Counted from the first letter of the stretch, positions 24,849-36,180 are shown. The stretch: 64,000 nt of DNA from Sipunculus nudus (GCA_026874595.1 CM049317.1:58952118-59016117); one strand, 5' to 3'. Numbers and translations: made by a program. The notes: generated by a model from the letters alone, not told the origin.

Positions 24849-24887
24849 AGCAGTAGGTTATTCCCGACAGCTCATCTTCTAAACCCC
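24370..24887. repeat. Direct repeat T copy 1, with (TA)n tracts
   Basis: Shares with 25350-25735 the order TATCCGTTTTGCCC, ..GGGATTTCCT.., GGGGTTCA, ATATCACGGTAAG.ACAGGATGG, CAAGATTATTAACA, CGCTGCTATATATA and AATAGGTTAT/AGTAGGTTAT. Contains (TA)n microsatellites at about 24411-24476 and 24796-24846. Confidence 0.75.
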
Positions 24888-25225
24888 GTTATTGGCCCCA
24901 CCAGGAGAGTAAGCGTTCATCCCCGTTAGTGTGTAGGTGTGTTTATGTGTATGAGAGAGTGTGTGTTTGATCACAACATTATCCACGTATTCTTGAACGG
25001 AATCTTATGAAATTTTCAGGGCCTTTCATCAATTGGCTAGTGAAGAATCGATTACATTTCGGTGTGGATCCGGTATATGGTCAAGCTTCAGGAACGCTTC
25101 AAAGGAATATTCAAAAATGTACAATCACATATGTGCACGAATTAACCTGGGAATACGGGCCGAATAAGTGAATGCAAACAAGGTTTTGGAAGCCCCAGCA
25201 TTCCGGAGGCTTGCATTCCCCTCAT
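24888..25225 (-). repeat. Dispersed family S, reverse copy
   Basis: Reverse complement of the 47903-48258 element. In this orientation it shows GAATCGAT, GGATCCGG, CAGGAACGCTTC, GGAATATTC, AACCTGGGAATACGGGCCGA and CCGGAGGCTTGCATTCC. It sits between the two T repeats. Confidence 0.75.
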
Positions 25226-25349
25226 GAGAATTATGCAAATTTCTAGTTTAATTTTAAGAATCTATTGGTCATAAGTTCATGGCAATCAATTTATTACTGG
25301 GAGCATATGAATTGGCCTTTATAGAAAAGTGACGGTTGAAGTCTGGTAG

Positions 25350-25735
25350 TTTAACATATATCCGTTTTGCCCTCATGGGCATTATACGTGTTATCTAGTA
25401 CACGTAAACATTGGACCTTGCCCTTGAATGATCCCGGGGGATTTCCTTGGGAATTTTCATTGTACGGTATTTGTATCAGATTTGACTACAGGGGTTCATT
25501 AATAATATGATTAGGACTATTATATTACGTTTTTGGCTAGGATAACACTTAAGGGCCATTCAGCAGCAATATCACGGTAAGGACAGGATGGTCGCACACA
25601 CGTACATACACACACAAACGCGATCATCAATATATACAATGACCAAAACATTGGCTCAAGATTATTAACAATGAAACGCTGCTATATATACCACCAATAG
25701 GTTATAACCTATAACCAGTTATTGGAATTTGCAGG
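25350..25735. repeat. Direct repeat T copy 2
   Basis: Diverged second copy of 24370-24887, same orientation, without the long (TA)n tracts. The pair brackets the S element, suggesting insertion of S near a T tandem or duplication of a larger unit. Confidence 0.7.
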
Positions 25736-26169
25736 TATATATGTAGCGAATGTTAAGTCGGGAGAACAGCCGGCTTGTCTCCCCTGCGTAATATTTCTTC
25801 TCTTTTCCCTTCACTATGGCATTGTTAGCATTGTCGTCTTGGCGACACTGTCACCGGAAACCGTTTTAATCTGTCTCTCTGGTTGACTCCCCTGAATAGA
25901 TATAATTTTTCAGATTAATCATTTAATATAGTTCTCTATCATTAAAGTTTAGATTTATATTTAATAGAGGTCAGAATAAAGGCGATACAATTATTATATG
26001 TATAGATCCCCACCATCTCGGGATTTGCCGAAGATGTCCGTACTGAACGGCTATGTGGCATGAAACCTTCCCTGACCGGTTTTTGAGAAACCTAAAGCAA
26101 CAATAGGACAGGTCGCATGGCATGGGTACTTGGGCGTGACGTGCCCCTACTGACGATCCCGTTAGGGAC
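25736..26169. other. Intergenic DNA, nothing recognised
   Basis: Moderate GC sequence without a supported exon; the - strand frame at 25971-26174 has no recognised similarity. Confidence 0.45.
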
Positions 26170-26240
26170 ATCACGTCAGTCCAGCCTCATGTCATGCTTT
26201 CGACAACACGTCGATTCTGATCTTGTCCACTTTGTTGCAG
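26170..26240 (+). repeat. 71-bp direct repeat, left copy
   Basis: Identical to 28230-28300 at all but one base (C versus G at position 8), starting ATCACGT and ending TTTGTTGCAG. Flanks differ. Left copy is followed by GTAGGT. Confidence 0.95.
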
Positions 26241-26521
26241 GTAGGTAAAATTATTTTCAAAATGTTGTAGATAGATGCCAAAGTATAAACTGAATGTCAA
26301 TATAATATTCCCTAATTAATATTGAATATTATATATTTTCTATCTGGGTGCTTTAATTATATATCCTTGTAAGATTATCGTTATTACTACGGGACCTCTG
26401 AACCTTCGACCTCGAGTTATTTGGGTGCACGGGAAACCCCGTGAAATATTCCTGTAAATCTTTAAAGGGACCCACACCACAAGTCAATATGCCAAATTAA
26501 TGCTGACCTCTAAAAGAGCAT

Positions 26522-26590
26522 TACCACGTGTACAAATAATTTCCACGTGTCTAGATAATCTCCACGTGTTCCGATAGAATTCCACGTGGA
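26522..26590. promoter_or_regulatory. Four CACGTG sites at 19-20 bp spacing
   Basis: CACGTG at 26525, 26544, 26563 and 26583, three of them as TCCACGTG. CACGTG is the canonical E-box bound by bHLH factors of the USF/MITF/MYC/CLOCK classes. The array may equally be the remnant of a short tandem repeat. It lies about 3.7 kb upstream of the lectin start codon, on no obvious promoter. Confidence 0.5.
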
Positions 26591-26964
26591 ACTGAAAGAA
26601 TGGCCAATAAACGAATTATATCTGTACCGGTACTTCTAACCTCCGTTATTTCCGTCTATCCATCATTTTCCCCCCACTCCTAAGGCATCAGCAATATTTA
26701 AAAATAAGCTTGAAAATGCATAGAATTGAGTGAACAGGATTTAAAACATAACAGAACTAATTGTAACACTCGTATTGAATAATTCTATAAAATCGTATTT
26801 TCTTTTATAAAATATAATGAGAAAATGGGTCTACGGCATAAATATGAGTAAAGAGAAAATGGTTCTACAGCAACGGCCTTCTCTCAAACAAACGCAGACG
26901 TTATGACTATAACCGTGCTGCCGTCTATCGGTGGATGCTCGCACTAATTCGAGCTAACCCATAA

Positions 26965-26987
26965 CCCCCCCCCCCCCCCCCCCCCCC
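26965..26987. repeat. Poly-C tract (23 nt)
   Basis: Uninterrupted C run in otherwise AT-rich DNA. Confidence 0.95.
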
Positions 26988-27267
26988 TTCTCTCTTTTAT
27001 TTTGGACAACTTGAATTACCACGAAATGTTAGCGAAATGTATAAGAAATTCCTACAAACGTTCATAAACCTCGCATAAACGTATTTTAAACTTAAACCAC
27101 TTAGCATTGTGGCAGAACTCACTGTGGGAATATGCCAAGTTACTTTCAACCTAAAAAATCTGATCCTGTAAATAAAAGTACGATCCTATGCATTAAAAGT
27201 ACCAGAACCACTGACCAATGACGGACTCCCAGTAACTTTCCACTTAATTATTGATTTTGAACCTCAC

Positions 27268-27441
27268 CTTTGATAGCCCTGCTGCAAAATTCACGTTAAA
27301 TTCATACACAACTTTCACCAAGCGTTCTGCGCCTGGCGATGTTGATGATTCGTCATCGGGAACCACCTGTTTGCGCGCGGCGGCCTCGTTGTTCTCGCCC
27401 GCTGTTCCCTTTATAAACCATTCCCCTTTCATAACACACAT
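27268..27441 (-). CDS. Possible first coding exon, unidentified
   Basis: On the - strand, 58 codons from ATG (27441) to a 5' splice site GTGAGG just after 27268. It begins MCVMKGEWFIKGTAGENNEA and contains a charged PDDESSTSPGAERL stretch. GC and CpG content rise sharply over exactly this block (CGCGCGCGGCGGCC at its centre), which supports coding use. A second in-frame ATG lies three codons in. No homology recognised and no following exon found. Confidence 0.3.
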
Positions 27442-28229
27442 TAGTCCTTCTATTTATTATGTTACGATTATTATGTTACGAAGTAATGTTAATATGGGTG
27501 ATCAACCAAAGATATCCCATACCTACAAGTAAATAAATATTTACCGAGGTAGATTTCTTGAATTTCCTAGGGGAGATAAACAACCATTATCCGTCCCTCC
27601 AAATATAGTGGGATACCCCCTTCGCTCTTCCATCATAGACTCCCAGAAAATAACCACCCCGAATGTTTTCACTAAGAAATTTACTACAATCATTGGTCAT
27701 ATTTATATTTTACCTTGTAATAGCATAATTACTTTGAATGATAACAATATAAAACATTATGTACTTAAGAATGATACTTAGCCTAGATGTTTCACATTTG
27801 TATACTTAATGTATGTTATTATAGATAAAAGATATAAACGATGTGAAATCTTAGTGGTATTGTTTGTGTATAGTTGTACACAAACATAATGTGTATGAAT
27901 AGTTAGATGTAAACAAATATAAAACTAGATGAGGGTTTGAGATAAAGATTGATAGATATGTACAAACAAGATGTTAGATAGTATGAGACTAGTTGTTTAA
28001 AAGATATGTATAATAACATGGTTATAATAATAACATGGTTATAATAACATGCAGTGAAGATTTCAGGTAAACCTACCTTAATGAATATCTTGTGTACTTG
28101 TTGCAGATGCATACATTGCATTTGAGTATATTTATATACAGTTTAATAAGCAATCCAGTATTTGTAAACAATAAGTTGAGTACCTTTATATACATTATAA
28201 TGAGCAGTCCAATATTTGTAAACAATATG
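27442..28229. other. AT-rich intergenic DNA
   Basis: No exon or clear repeat beyond a short duplication of a TAACATGGTTATAATAA phrase near 28015-28045. Confidence 0.45.
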
Positions 28230-28300
28230 ATCACGTGAGTCCAGCCTCATGTCATGCTTTCGACAACACGTCGATTCTGATCTTGTCCACTTTGTTGCAG
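28230..28300 (+). repeat. 71-bp direct repeat, right copy
   Basis: See 26170-26240. Here followed by AATAAACAG. The 2.0 kb between copies lacks an LTR-type primer site or polypurine tract at the expected places, so this is not a standard LTR element. Confidence 0.9.
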
Positions 28301-28417
28301 AATAAACAGTTGTCAAGTGTCAGCTGCGTGTCGTTTACCATTTGTGTGTGTGCGAGTGGGCCACGAACCAGACCCCGCCTTACCGCCCGCCCGCGACATA
28401 TATATTCAAGGATAATT

Positions 28418-28545
28418 CACAAATGTACAATCACTTTTTCACAAAAGAACCTGGGAATATAGGCCGAATAAGTGAAAATAAACACGGTTTTGGGTGCATC
28501 CACCACCCCCCTCCAACACACATTTCGGAGTCTTGCATTTCATAT
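28418..28545 (-). repeat. Dispersed family S, partial reverse copy
   Basis: Contains AACCTGGGAATATAGGCCGA, AATAAGTGAAAATAAACACG and TTCGGAGTCTTGCATTTC, matching the 5' part of the S family in reverse. Confidence 0.7.
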
Positions 28546-29077
28546 AGAATATTGATACCTGTATTGATTTAAAAATGTGTTTGTAATAATTTAAATGTAA
28601 AATACAGCCAAATTATTATTGGGAACAAATGAATTCATATGATTCTTCACTTTAAACATATAAATGGTTATTTGCTGGTTATTTGTTATTAAAGCACGGA
28701 GTGATATCATACATGCGTCATTTTGCAAAACAGTTCTTGTTGCACCCGCTGATTGTTGTTAATTAGTTGTCATAAGACATAGTTAAGAATAGCAATGCCT
28801 AAAAAATGCCTACAAATCTACTGAATGACTAGATTTTAGCAGCGCTGGTTGATTTGTCATCCTGCTTGGGCAAAAGAAAATTAACATTTTAGCAGTGAAC
28901 TCTGAAAGTATACTATGGTTATGAAATCTAGTACCTATTGGAACTGGAACCTCCATGTATTTTCCTCTATTTTTGATATACATCATTGATGAGATATATA
29001 TTTTAGATAAATTCATATCTGAGATGTTGAAGGTATTTTTAAAATCCATGCATGAATGTCTCATACCTTCAGACACA

Positions 29078-29080
<3 letters not shown>
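28546..29080. other. AT-rich DNA, nothing recognised
   Basis: No supported gene. The 116-codon - strand frame (28810-29160) runs into the (TA)n tract and is low complexity. Confidence 0.45.
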
Positions 29081-29144
<64 letters not shown>

Positions 29145-29188
29145 TAATAACAATAATCATTTAATGATAATGTTATTATTGGTATAAC

Positions 29189-29234
<46 letters not shown>

Positions 29235-29235
29235 T
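29081..29235. repeat. (AT)n and (ATT)n microsatellites
   Basis: (AT)n at about 29081-29137 and (ATT)n at about 29188-29234. Confidence 0.95.
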
Positions 29236-29338
29236 ATCTTTTATTATTTATAAGTACATTGATATGATAATAACAATAACTTTATATTCAGTTCAAATGT
29301 AAAATGTATTGGTGTTATTATTTTTTTTTTTAGTAGTA

Positions 29339-30163
29339 CAGACGAAGCCGCTTAATTGCTTTTGTCAAGCAAATTTGTTGCAATTAACCGAAGTTGCATT
29401 TAGGCGAAGTTCACCGTCAATCATGTGCAAGGGGAAGCCGAATGATCGATTGGACCGCCGAATATCTAATTAATTTAGCATTTGTTTTGTAACACTATTC
29501 GTATTGTGATAAAGAAGTAGAGATTGTTGCGTTTGCGCTTGCCACTCATGACTGAATAGTGACATGATTCGAAATTTGCTGTTTTTTATAGAAGAGATGT
29601 TTTGACAAGACATAACGAACATAAGGGGTTAACAATGTAAGTTAATATAAGAGCCTTTGACAATTTTATTATGAGTACCATTAAAGGAACAAACCATGGG
29701 ACAGCTAGCACACAAAGTTTGTTTTACTAATTAAGAGTTGCTTTCGTGATCAAGGTGTTTAATATGCGTGGTGTATTTTTAACCTACCATTGTTAACCCA
29801 CTTCAAAGAGATGTGCTGTGACCGTATCGAACTGCATCACCGAGGACAGGTTAATTAAGGTCCTTTGTACACATGTGCACCTGCTGTTATCACAGCGGCT
29901 ACTTTTGAACTTCCGGTCAATGATCATTGTTTGGATAACACAAACACTACTCATCGAATCATTGAAGTACTTGCATTTAACGTGAGTTAACTACCTTTCT
30001 GCCCATGTTCCCTTGCGTTAATAGGAAGTTTGCGAATATGAGGCTTCCGATTATGCGGCGCGTTTTTGATGAAAGCATATAGGAAATGGTTTTGGTTTTC
30101 AGAATTTCTTGCAAATAAGCGGCATTTTCTGTTAACCGACTTGCAAATAAGTGGCGTCGTCTG
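29339..30163. mobile_element. 825-bp pogo/Tigger-like MITE
   Basis: Ends CAGACGAAGCCGCTTA and its inverted partner agree at 16 of 19 bases; both are flanked by TA (29337-29338, 30164-30165). Subterminal phrases TTAACCGA and CTTGCAAATAAG(T/C)GGC are repeated near the ends in the manner of pogo/Tigger elements. No transposase frame. Its right end lies 136 bp upstream of the lectin start codon, so it may overlap the promoter or 5' UTR. Confidence 0.75.
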
Positions 30164-30197
30164 TATTTGTTATTTTCCTAATTATTTATTATTTATA

Positions 30198-30205
30198 ATT
30201 TATAA
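30198..30205 (+). promoter_or_regulatory. TATA-like box upstream of lectin gene
   Basis: TATAAATA about 95 bp upstream of the ATG. It is a weak call because the region is AT-rich and a TTGGCAG just before the ATG could be a 3' splice site, which would put the true promoter further upstream. Confidence 0.25.
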
Positions 30206-30298
30206 ATACATAACTTTGATCGATTACATTACATCTGAATGGACTCGCAGCCGTTAGAGAATGTATCTTAAAGAATTACATATATGTTGTGTTGGCAG

Positions 30299-30365
30299 AT
30301 GAATGACATGAGAAAGAAAATCCCGACAATGATCATCTTTGTGATGCTGTTAGCAGCAGCTGTCG
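30299..30365 (+). CDS. Lectin-like receptor, exon 1 (signal peptide)
   Basis: Start of a six-exon, 420-residue gene (30299-45491). ATG at 30299, then 22 codons and one base, then GTAAGT. The peptide MNDMRKKIPTMIIFVMLLAA is a typical signal sequence: basic n-region followed by a hydrophobic core. Ends in phase 1, as do exons 2 to 5. An alternative ATG at residue 4 would also keep the signal peptide. TTGTGTTGGCAG immediately before the ATG looks like a 3' splice site, so a 5' UTR exon may lie upstream. Confidence 0.75.
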
Positions 30366-30523
30366 GTAAGTTTTGTAGTTTACATATGAATATAAATTAA
30401 AAAGAAAAATGTTAGGGACAAACATAGGTTTGGGAGTTATATATAGTAACATTTCAGGTGGGAGATGGGCGTAGTTTTCTTAACTGTCCTCCACTTCAAC
30501 CACACACACATACACACACACAC

Positions 30524-30561
<38 letters not shown>

Positions 30562-31137
30562 GTAATGTTCAGTATTCAACGGTGACAATCATCGATGATG
30601 ATGATGTTGGTGATGGGTGAGTGTATTTGTAAATGTAGAAAGTAATTTTGTTTGACCAATCAAGCGACACATTCCTCCGCAAACACCTGTATCTGCAACC
30701 AGGCTGGTCTGAATATTTAATTAACCCATACCCCTACTCCACATAAATTTTATTAAAAAAATAGGCATAAATTTTTACAAATACTTATTGGCCACCCATC
30801 CAAATGTTCCATGACAGTTGAGAAGAAATAGACGAAAGTTTGGAGATTACATGTTGTGATGAATTGATAAAAATAAAGACTGATGGTGACTTAAATATGT
30901 GTGGTAATGATGTGAAGATACGGGGGAGGGGAATGGTTCTGAAACCCATCGCCAAAGAAGAATCTGGAAAGTAGAAGACATATGATATATACCTATTGCC
31001 AAAAAGCAGCGCCTGATTTTGCGTCTTCGTTCCTATATATACCTCTGCATGCAGAAACATAAAGTCTAATGGAATTCCTGGCAACGCTGTTAACCTATCC
31101 CCGGACGTTTCACTCCCCCTCCCTTCCCCATCCTTTT
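30366..31137. other. Lectin intron 1, left part
   Basis: Intronic DNA with a (CA)n/(TA)n microsatellite at about 30503-30560. The 99-codon - strand frame at 30785-31084 has no recognised similarity. Intron 1 continues to 36180 through array A, an N element and a 21-bp minisatellite. Confidence 0.6.
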
Positions 31138-32517
31138 TTAGCTCAGTTGACTGTAAAAATCTCCTTGGAAACCAGAAATTAGGTCTCTGTTACCCATATC
31201 CTTCGAGCTATAGGGCCCCAAAGTACCCCCAAGAATAGTAAAAAAATTCATACAAAAACTTCAATATCTCATTAACTACATCACTGATGGTCATGATTTT
31301 TGGCCTGCATATTGATCATGAGATGTTTCATCAATATCTGAAGACTGGTGGCGCCACCTGTATTTTTCGATTCTTTATGAATTGTTTTCTCTATTTTTGA
31401 GACCTTTAAAAATGTGAACATCTGTTAACATGGCACAAATCGTAAAGACAGGACCTAGAATCTTCATTCTTGACACCTATGAAAAGTCTCCATGGAAACC
31501 TGAAATAAGGTCTCTGTTACCCATATCCTTTGAGCTATGGCACTCTAAAGTACAGCTCAGAATAATGGAAAATTTGATGCAAAAGCTGAAGTATCTGAAC
31601 AACTAATGCAGAGATCACAATAATTGTTTGCATGGATATTGATCATGGAGTGTTTCTTCAGTTTCTGCAGACTAGTGGCACCACCTGTATTTGTTCAGGG
31701 CTTTTTACGAATATTTTTCTCTATTTTTGAGACCCTTAAAGTTATGAACATCTGTTATCAGGGCACAAATCATAACAACTGGACCTAGAATCTTCATTCT
31801 TTACACACAGGGAGACCCATGAAAAGTCTTTATAAAAACCTGAAATTAGGTCTCTGTTACCCATATCCTTAAAGCTGTATGGCTCCAAAATACTCCCCAG
31901 AATAATGAAAAATTTGATACAAAAACTGCAGTATCTCAATAACTACAACACTGATGGTCATGATTTTTCGAATACATAATGATCATGGGGTGTTCCATCA
32001 GTTTCTGCAGAATTTTTTCTCTATTTTTGAGACCTTTAAAGATGTGGTTATCTGTCAACAGGGTACAAATAGTAACAACTGGACCTAGAATCTTTATTCT
32101 TGTCATGCAAGGAGGCCCATGAAAAGTGTCTGTGGAAACCTGAAATTAGATCTCTGTTTCCCATATCCTTCAGGCTATAGGACTCCGAAGTATCCCTCAG
32201 AATAATGGAAAATTTGATACAAAAGCTGAAGTATCTGAACAACTAATGCAGAGATCACCATGATCATTTGCATGTATATTGACCATTAAGTGTTTTTATT
32301 AGTTTCTGCAGACTGGTTGAGCCACCTGAATTTTTTTAAGTTTACGCATTTTTTCTCTATTTTTGAAATATATATAAATGCAGACACAATCTTGGCCTGT
32401 TGGTTAATCTGTTTGATGCTTCAGTTGAATGGGTATATATTACCATTCAGATGATAAAATTTCCTTTTGCGAATCTCTTCCCAGTCAGCTGAGCGTCATG
32501 ACCCATGGGTCACTTGT
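31138..32517 (-). repeat. Array A, reverse block with both end modules
   Basis: About three to four units of repeat A in reverse orientation: TTACCCATATCCTT at about 31189, 31518, 31857 and 32157 (spacing 300-340 bp). It is bounded on the left by TTTTTTAGCTCAGTTGACTG (31134) and on the right by CAGCTGAGCGTCATGACCCA (32494) with the TGACCCATGGGTCA palindrome. One perfect TGGCGCCACC core at 31350; others mutated. This is the only A copy here with both end modules in place. Confidence 0.85.
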
Positions 32518-32529
32518 TCTTACATCCTT

Positions 32530-32872
32530 TATCCAATCCTGATCTTACTTTCCAATCAACTTCATTAATCAGGAGGTCTCCATAGCAATATTTTGCCTAT
32601 TCTTTCACATTATCAGTTTTGCTTTATACAAAAGTTTCCCCAGCAAAACCATTGAAGTCTCAGTATCTCGCATACAGTTACAGGGGCGGATCCAGGATTT
32701 AGAAAAGAAGGGGTCGTGGTGGTGGTGGTGGTGGTGGGGGGGGGGGGTCCAGGCCACAAACATTTGTCTGAACCCCTTAAAAAAGAGAACACACTAAAAA
32801 AGAGAACAAATTTAAAAGAGAACACACTATTTTTTCATGTTAATTCGACATAACTGATTAGGCCCCTTTTAT
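32530..32872. mobile_element. Element N copy, interrupted by a GGATCCAG MITE
   Basis: 32590-32675 matches 46895-46985 (ATTATCAGTTTTGCTTTATA, TTTCCCCAGCAAAAC), and 32833-32871 matches the N right end (TTTTTCATGTTAATTCGACA, AGGCCCCTTT). Between them, from 32682, lies GGGGCGGATCCAGGATTT with a (GGT)n/G-run stretch, a second element inserted into the first. Confidence 0.6.
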
Positions 32873-33593
32873 CACTCTAGCCCTTACTACATTACATATG
32901 CAGCATAGGTATCCAGGACCCTGTTGCAAAAGAGAGAGCACTGGAACTACTGCCCATGAACGTTTAAAGTAACAACATCGTCCAAATAATTCCCCCCCCC
33001 CAAAAAAAAAAAAATCTCAAAGTTCTCATATGAATTGCATGAACTTCTTTTGGAAAAAAGGTCACAGACCGTGCAAATGAAGTGAAAACATTTTTTGGAG
33101 GGTCTGTTTATATTTGAAGATGTTCTGCAGGAAAACAAAAGAAACTGCAGGTAAAAAGAACGGATTGAGGTGGATCCTGATCGAGATCCAAATTCCATTT
33201 GTACCGATGCATTACAAAATTAATTCATGTTCTTTTGTCCAAGGCCCATTCTTTCACAAATGTTCAATACAATGCATTGAGAACTTACGGAGAAATGGCT
33301 CAAACATAAATAAGTCATCAAACACGGCCCGTCACATAACCTCATGTCACTGTTGGCGGAGGCAATCGCTAATTGTTATCATTTAAATAAGGAGCGCATC
33401 ATGCGTTATCAGTTATGACAGAAATGCATGCCTTCATGCCCTAACACAGTTAACGCACGAAAGCAGACTTTGCCTCTACTGATACACTGAACTGGAAATA
33501 AGCTAGTACTAACTTATTGACTAGATGTAAGTTGATACACTATGATGAAGAAGCTCCATTTGTGTAACTGAAGGCAGGCTGGGAACCATGCTG
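32873..33593. other. Lectin intron 1, unique part
   Basis: No exon or clear repeat recognised. The frames at 32947-33198 and 33114-33386 have no recognisable domain and no splice framing. Confidence 0.45.
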
Positions 33594-34439
33594 TGTGCCT
33601 TGGTACTCTAACAGAGGGAGGAAGCATTGGAAGGTTTAGAAGTGTGTCATGATAGGAAGGTGTACTTTCATACACTAACTGTTATGGCAGGAAGGGTTGT
33701 TTTCTAGGTCAGGAAGTGTGTTAGCAAAGGAATGTACATCTTAATTTCCTTGAGGTTGATTCGAACTACGAACAGTTGTACCAGCATCAGCCAGCGTTTG
33801 AAAAGGCAGAGAAATTAACCCAAACGTCGGCGAAATTATGAATGATTTTTTCATTCACACTTGGTATGAACGTTTTGGGTCAAGCCCATGTTCACTTTTA
33901 CGAACGTTTGCTAACGTTGCATATTTTTTTTTTATTAGCGAGGGCGAACTTTTCCCAACTTAGACCTAGCATGTGTGATGAGGTCGCCGACTTAGGAGAA
34001 CTTAGGGAAACGAATAATCAGCGTAGGTCAGTTGAGGCGACGCTCCATAAAAGAAGCTGATCGTTTGTTGGCACTTTCTTGGATTCTGGAGTTTTTGGAG
34101 TGTACACATATCCCAGTCTCCAACTGCCAGCGTTTCATTCGACCTTCTCCAATGGAGCTCATTTTGGGCAAGTAAAGCACAATTTATCCCAGCGCCCAGG
34201 AACGTTTACAAACGGAGCACCACTTATTTCTAAACATCGGCATATTTTCAGCATGAGGAAAATATTCAACGACCACGACGTTCGCCGCCGTACATCGACT
34301 TTCATTAACTTTTACAAGCCGAGCTAGACGTTTGCCAAAAAGTCGGTCAAAACTTTGTAGTGTGAATCCAGTTCAACTGAGGGAGGAAGCATTGGGAGGG
34401 TTAGAAGTGTATTATAATAGGAAGGGTTACCTTGATAGA
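33594..34439. repeat. Precursor-like flank of the 21-bp minisatellite
   Basis: 33594-33722 and 34376-34440 share AGGGAGGAAGCATTGG.A, GTTAGAAGTGT and GGCAGGAAGGGTTGT phrases. They look like the ancestral sequence from which the 21-bp unit was amplified. The DNA between them (33723-34375) shows no gene. Confidence 0.6.
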
Positions 34440-36085
34440 CCAACTGGTAGGACAGGAAGGGTTGTCGGTTGGGCAGGAAGGGTTGTTGATAGGACAGGAA
34501 GGTTGTTGTCGGTAGGGAGGGGAGGGTTGTTTGTAGGGCAGAAAGGGTTGTGGGTGGGGAAGGAAGAGTTGTTGGTAGGGCAGAAAGGGTTGTTCGTAAG
34601 GCAGGAAGAGTTGATGGTAGGACAGGAAGAACTATCGGTAGGGATGGAAGGGTTGTTGCCAGGACAGGAAGGGCTGCTGGTAGGACAGGAAGGGTTGTTG
34701 GTAGGGCAGGAAGGGTTGTTGATAGGGCAAGAAGGGTTGTTGGTAGGACAGGAAGAGTTGTTGGTAGGGCAGGAAGGGTTGTTGGTAGGGCAGGAAGAGT
34801 TGTTGGTAGGGCAGGAAGGGTTGTTGGTAAGCAGGAAGAGTTGTTGGTAGGCATGAAGAGTTGTTGGTAGGGCAGTTAGTGTTGTTGGTAGAACAGGAAG
34901 GGTTGTTGGTAGGGCAGGAAGAGTTGTTGATAGGGCAGGAAGAGTTGTTGGTAGGGCAGGAAGGGTTGTTGGTAGGGCAGGAAGAGTTGTTGGTAGGGCA
35001 GGAAGAGTTGTTGGCAGGGCAGGAAGGGTTGTAGGTAGGGCAGGAAGAGTTGTTGGTAGGGCAGGAAGAGTTGTTGGTAGGGCAGGAAGAGTTGTTGGTA
35101 GGGCAGGAAGAATTGTTGGTAGGGCAGGAAGAGTTGTTGGTATGGCAAGAAGAGTTATTGGTAGGGCAAGAAGAGTTGTTGGTAGGGCAGTTAGGGTTGT
35201 TGGTAGAACAGGAAGGGTTGTTGGTAGGGCAGGAAGAGTTGTTGATAAGGCAGGAAGAGTTGTTGGTAGGGCAGGAAGGGTTGTTGGTTGGGCAGGAAGG
35301 GTTGTTGGTAGGGCAGGAAGAGTTGTTGGTAGGGCAGGAAGAGTTGTTGGTAGGGCAGGAAGAGTTGTTGGTAGGGCAGGAAGAATTGTTGGTAGGGCAG
35401 GAAGAGTTGTTGGTATGGCAAGAAGAGTTATTGGTAGGGCAAGAAGAGTTGTTGGTAGGGCAGTTAGGGTTGTTGGTAGAACAGGAAGGGTTGTTGGTAG
35501 GGCAGGAAGAGTTGTTGATAGGGCAGGAAGAGTTGTTGGTAGGGCAGGAAGGGTTGTTGGTTGGGCAGGAAGGGTTGTTGGTAGGGCAGGAAGAGTTGTT
35601 TGTAGGGCAGGAAGAGTTGTTGGTAGGGCAGGAAGAGTTGTTGGCAGGGCAGGAAGGGCTGTTGGTAGGGCAGGAAGAGTTGTTGGCAGGGCAGAAAGGG
35701 TAGTTGATAGGGCAGGAAGGGTTGTTGGTAGGGCAGTAAGGGTTGTTGGTTGGACAGGAAGGGTTGTAAGTAGGACAGGAGGGGTTGTTGGTAGGGCAGG
35801 AAGAGTAGTTGGTAGGGCAGAAAGAGTTGTTGGTAGGGCAGGAAGAGTTGTTGGAAGGGCGGGAAGAGTTGTTGGTAAGGCAGGAAGGGTTGTTGGTGGG
35901 GAAGGAAGAGTTGTTGGTAGGGCAGTAAGGGTTGTTGGTAGGGCAGGAAGGGTTGTTGGTTGGGCAGGAGGGGTTGTTGGTAGGTCAGGAAGGGTTTCTT
36001 GGGCAGGAGGGGTTGTTGGTAGGGTAGGAAGGGTTGTTGGTAGGGCAGGAAGAGTTTTTGGTAGGCCAGGAAGGGTTTTGGGGCA
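34440..36085. repeat. 21-bp minisatellite, about 78 units, with higher-order repeats
   Basis: Units GTTGTTGGTAGGGCAGGAAG plus A/G. The variant GGCAGTTAG marks positions 34871, 35186 and 35459, i.e. higher-order spacings of 315 and 273 bp, exact multiples of 21 (15 and 13 units), and the 35186 and 35459 blocks are almost identical. Since 21 is divisible by three, several frames on both strands stay open (up to 324 codons). They translate to monotonous heptads such as VGQEELL and are not genes. Lies inside lectin intron 1, ending 95 bp before exon 2. Confidence 0.97.
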
Positions 36086-36180
36086 TGAAGGTACATCTTC
36101 CTTTCATAACTGTTAGGACAGGAAGGACTGCCTTTTTAATGTGCATATATATATGTATTATATTTACTAATATTTCACAG

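Noticed and set aside
26170-28300. LTR retrotransposon bounded by 71-bp repeats
   Set aside because: Repeats too short, no TG..CA ends, no primer-binding site or polypurine tract, no gag/pol frame inside.
34324-36116. Long open frames of 106-324 codons on both strands
   Set aside because: All lie in a 21-bp minisatellite whose period keeps frames open; the peptides are monotonous, overlap on both strands and have no splice or start context.
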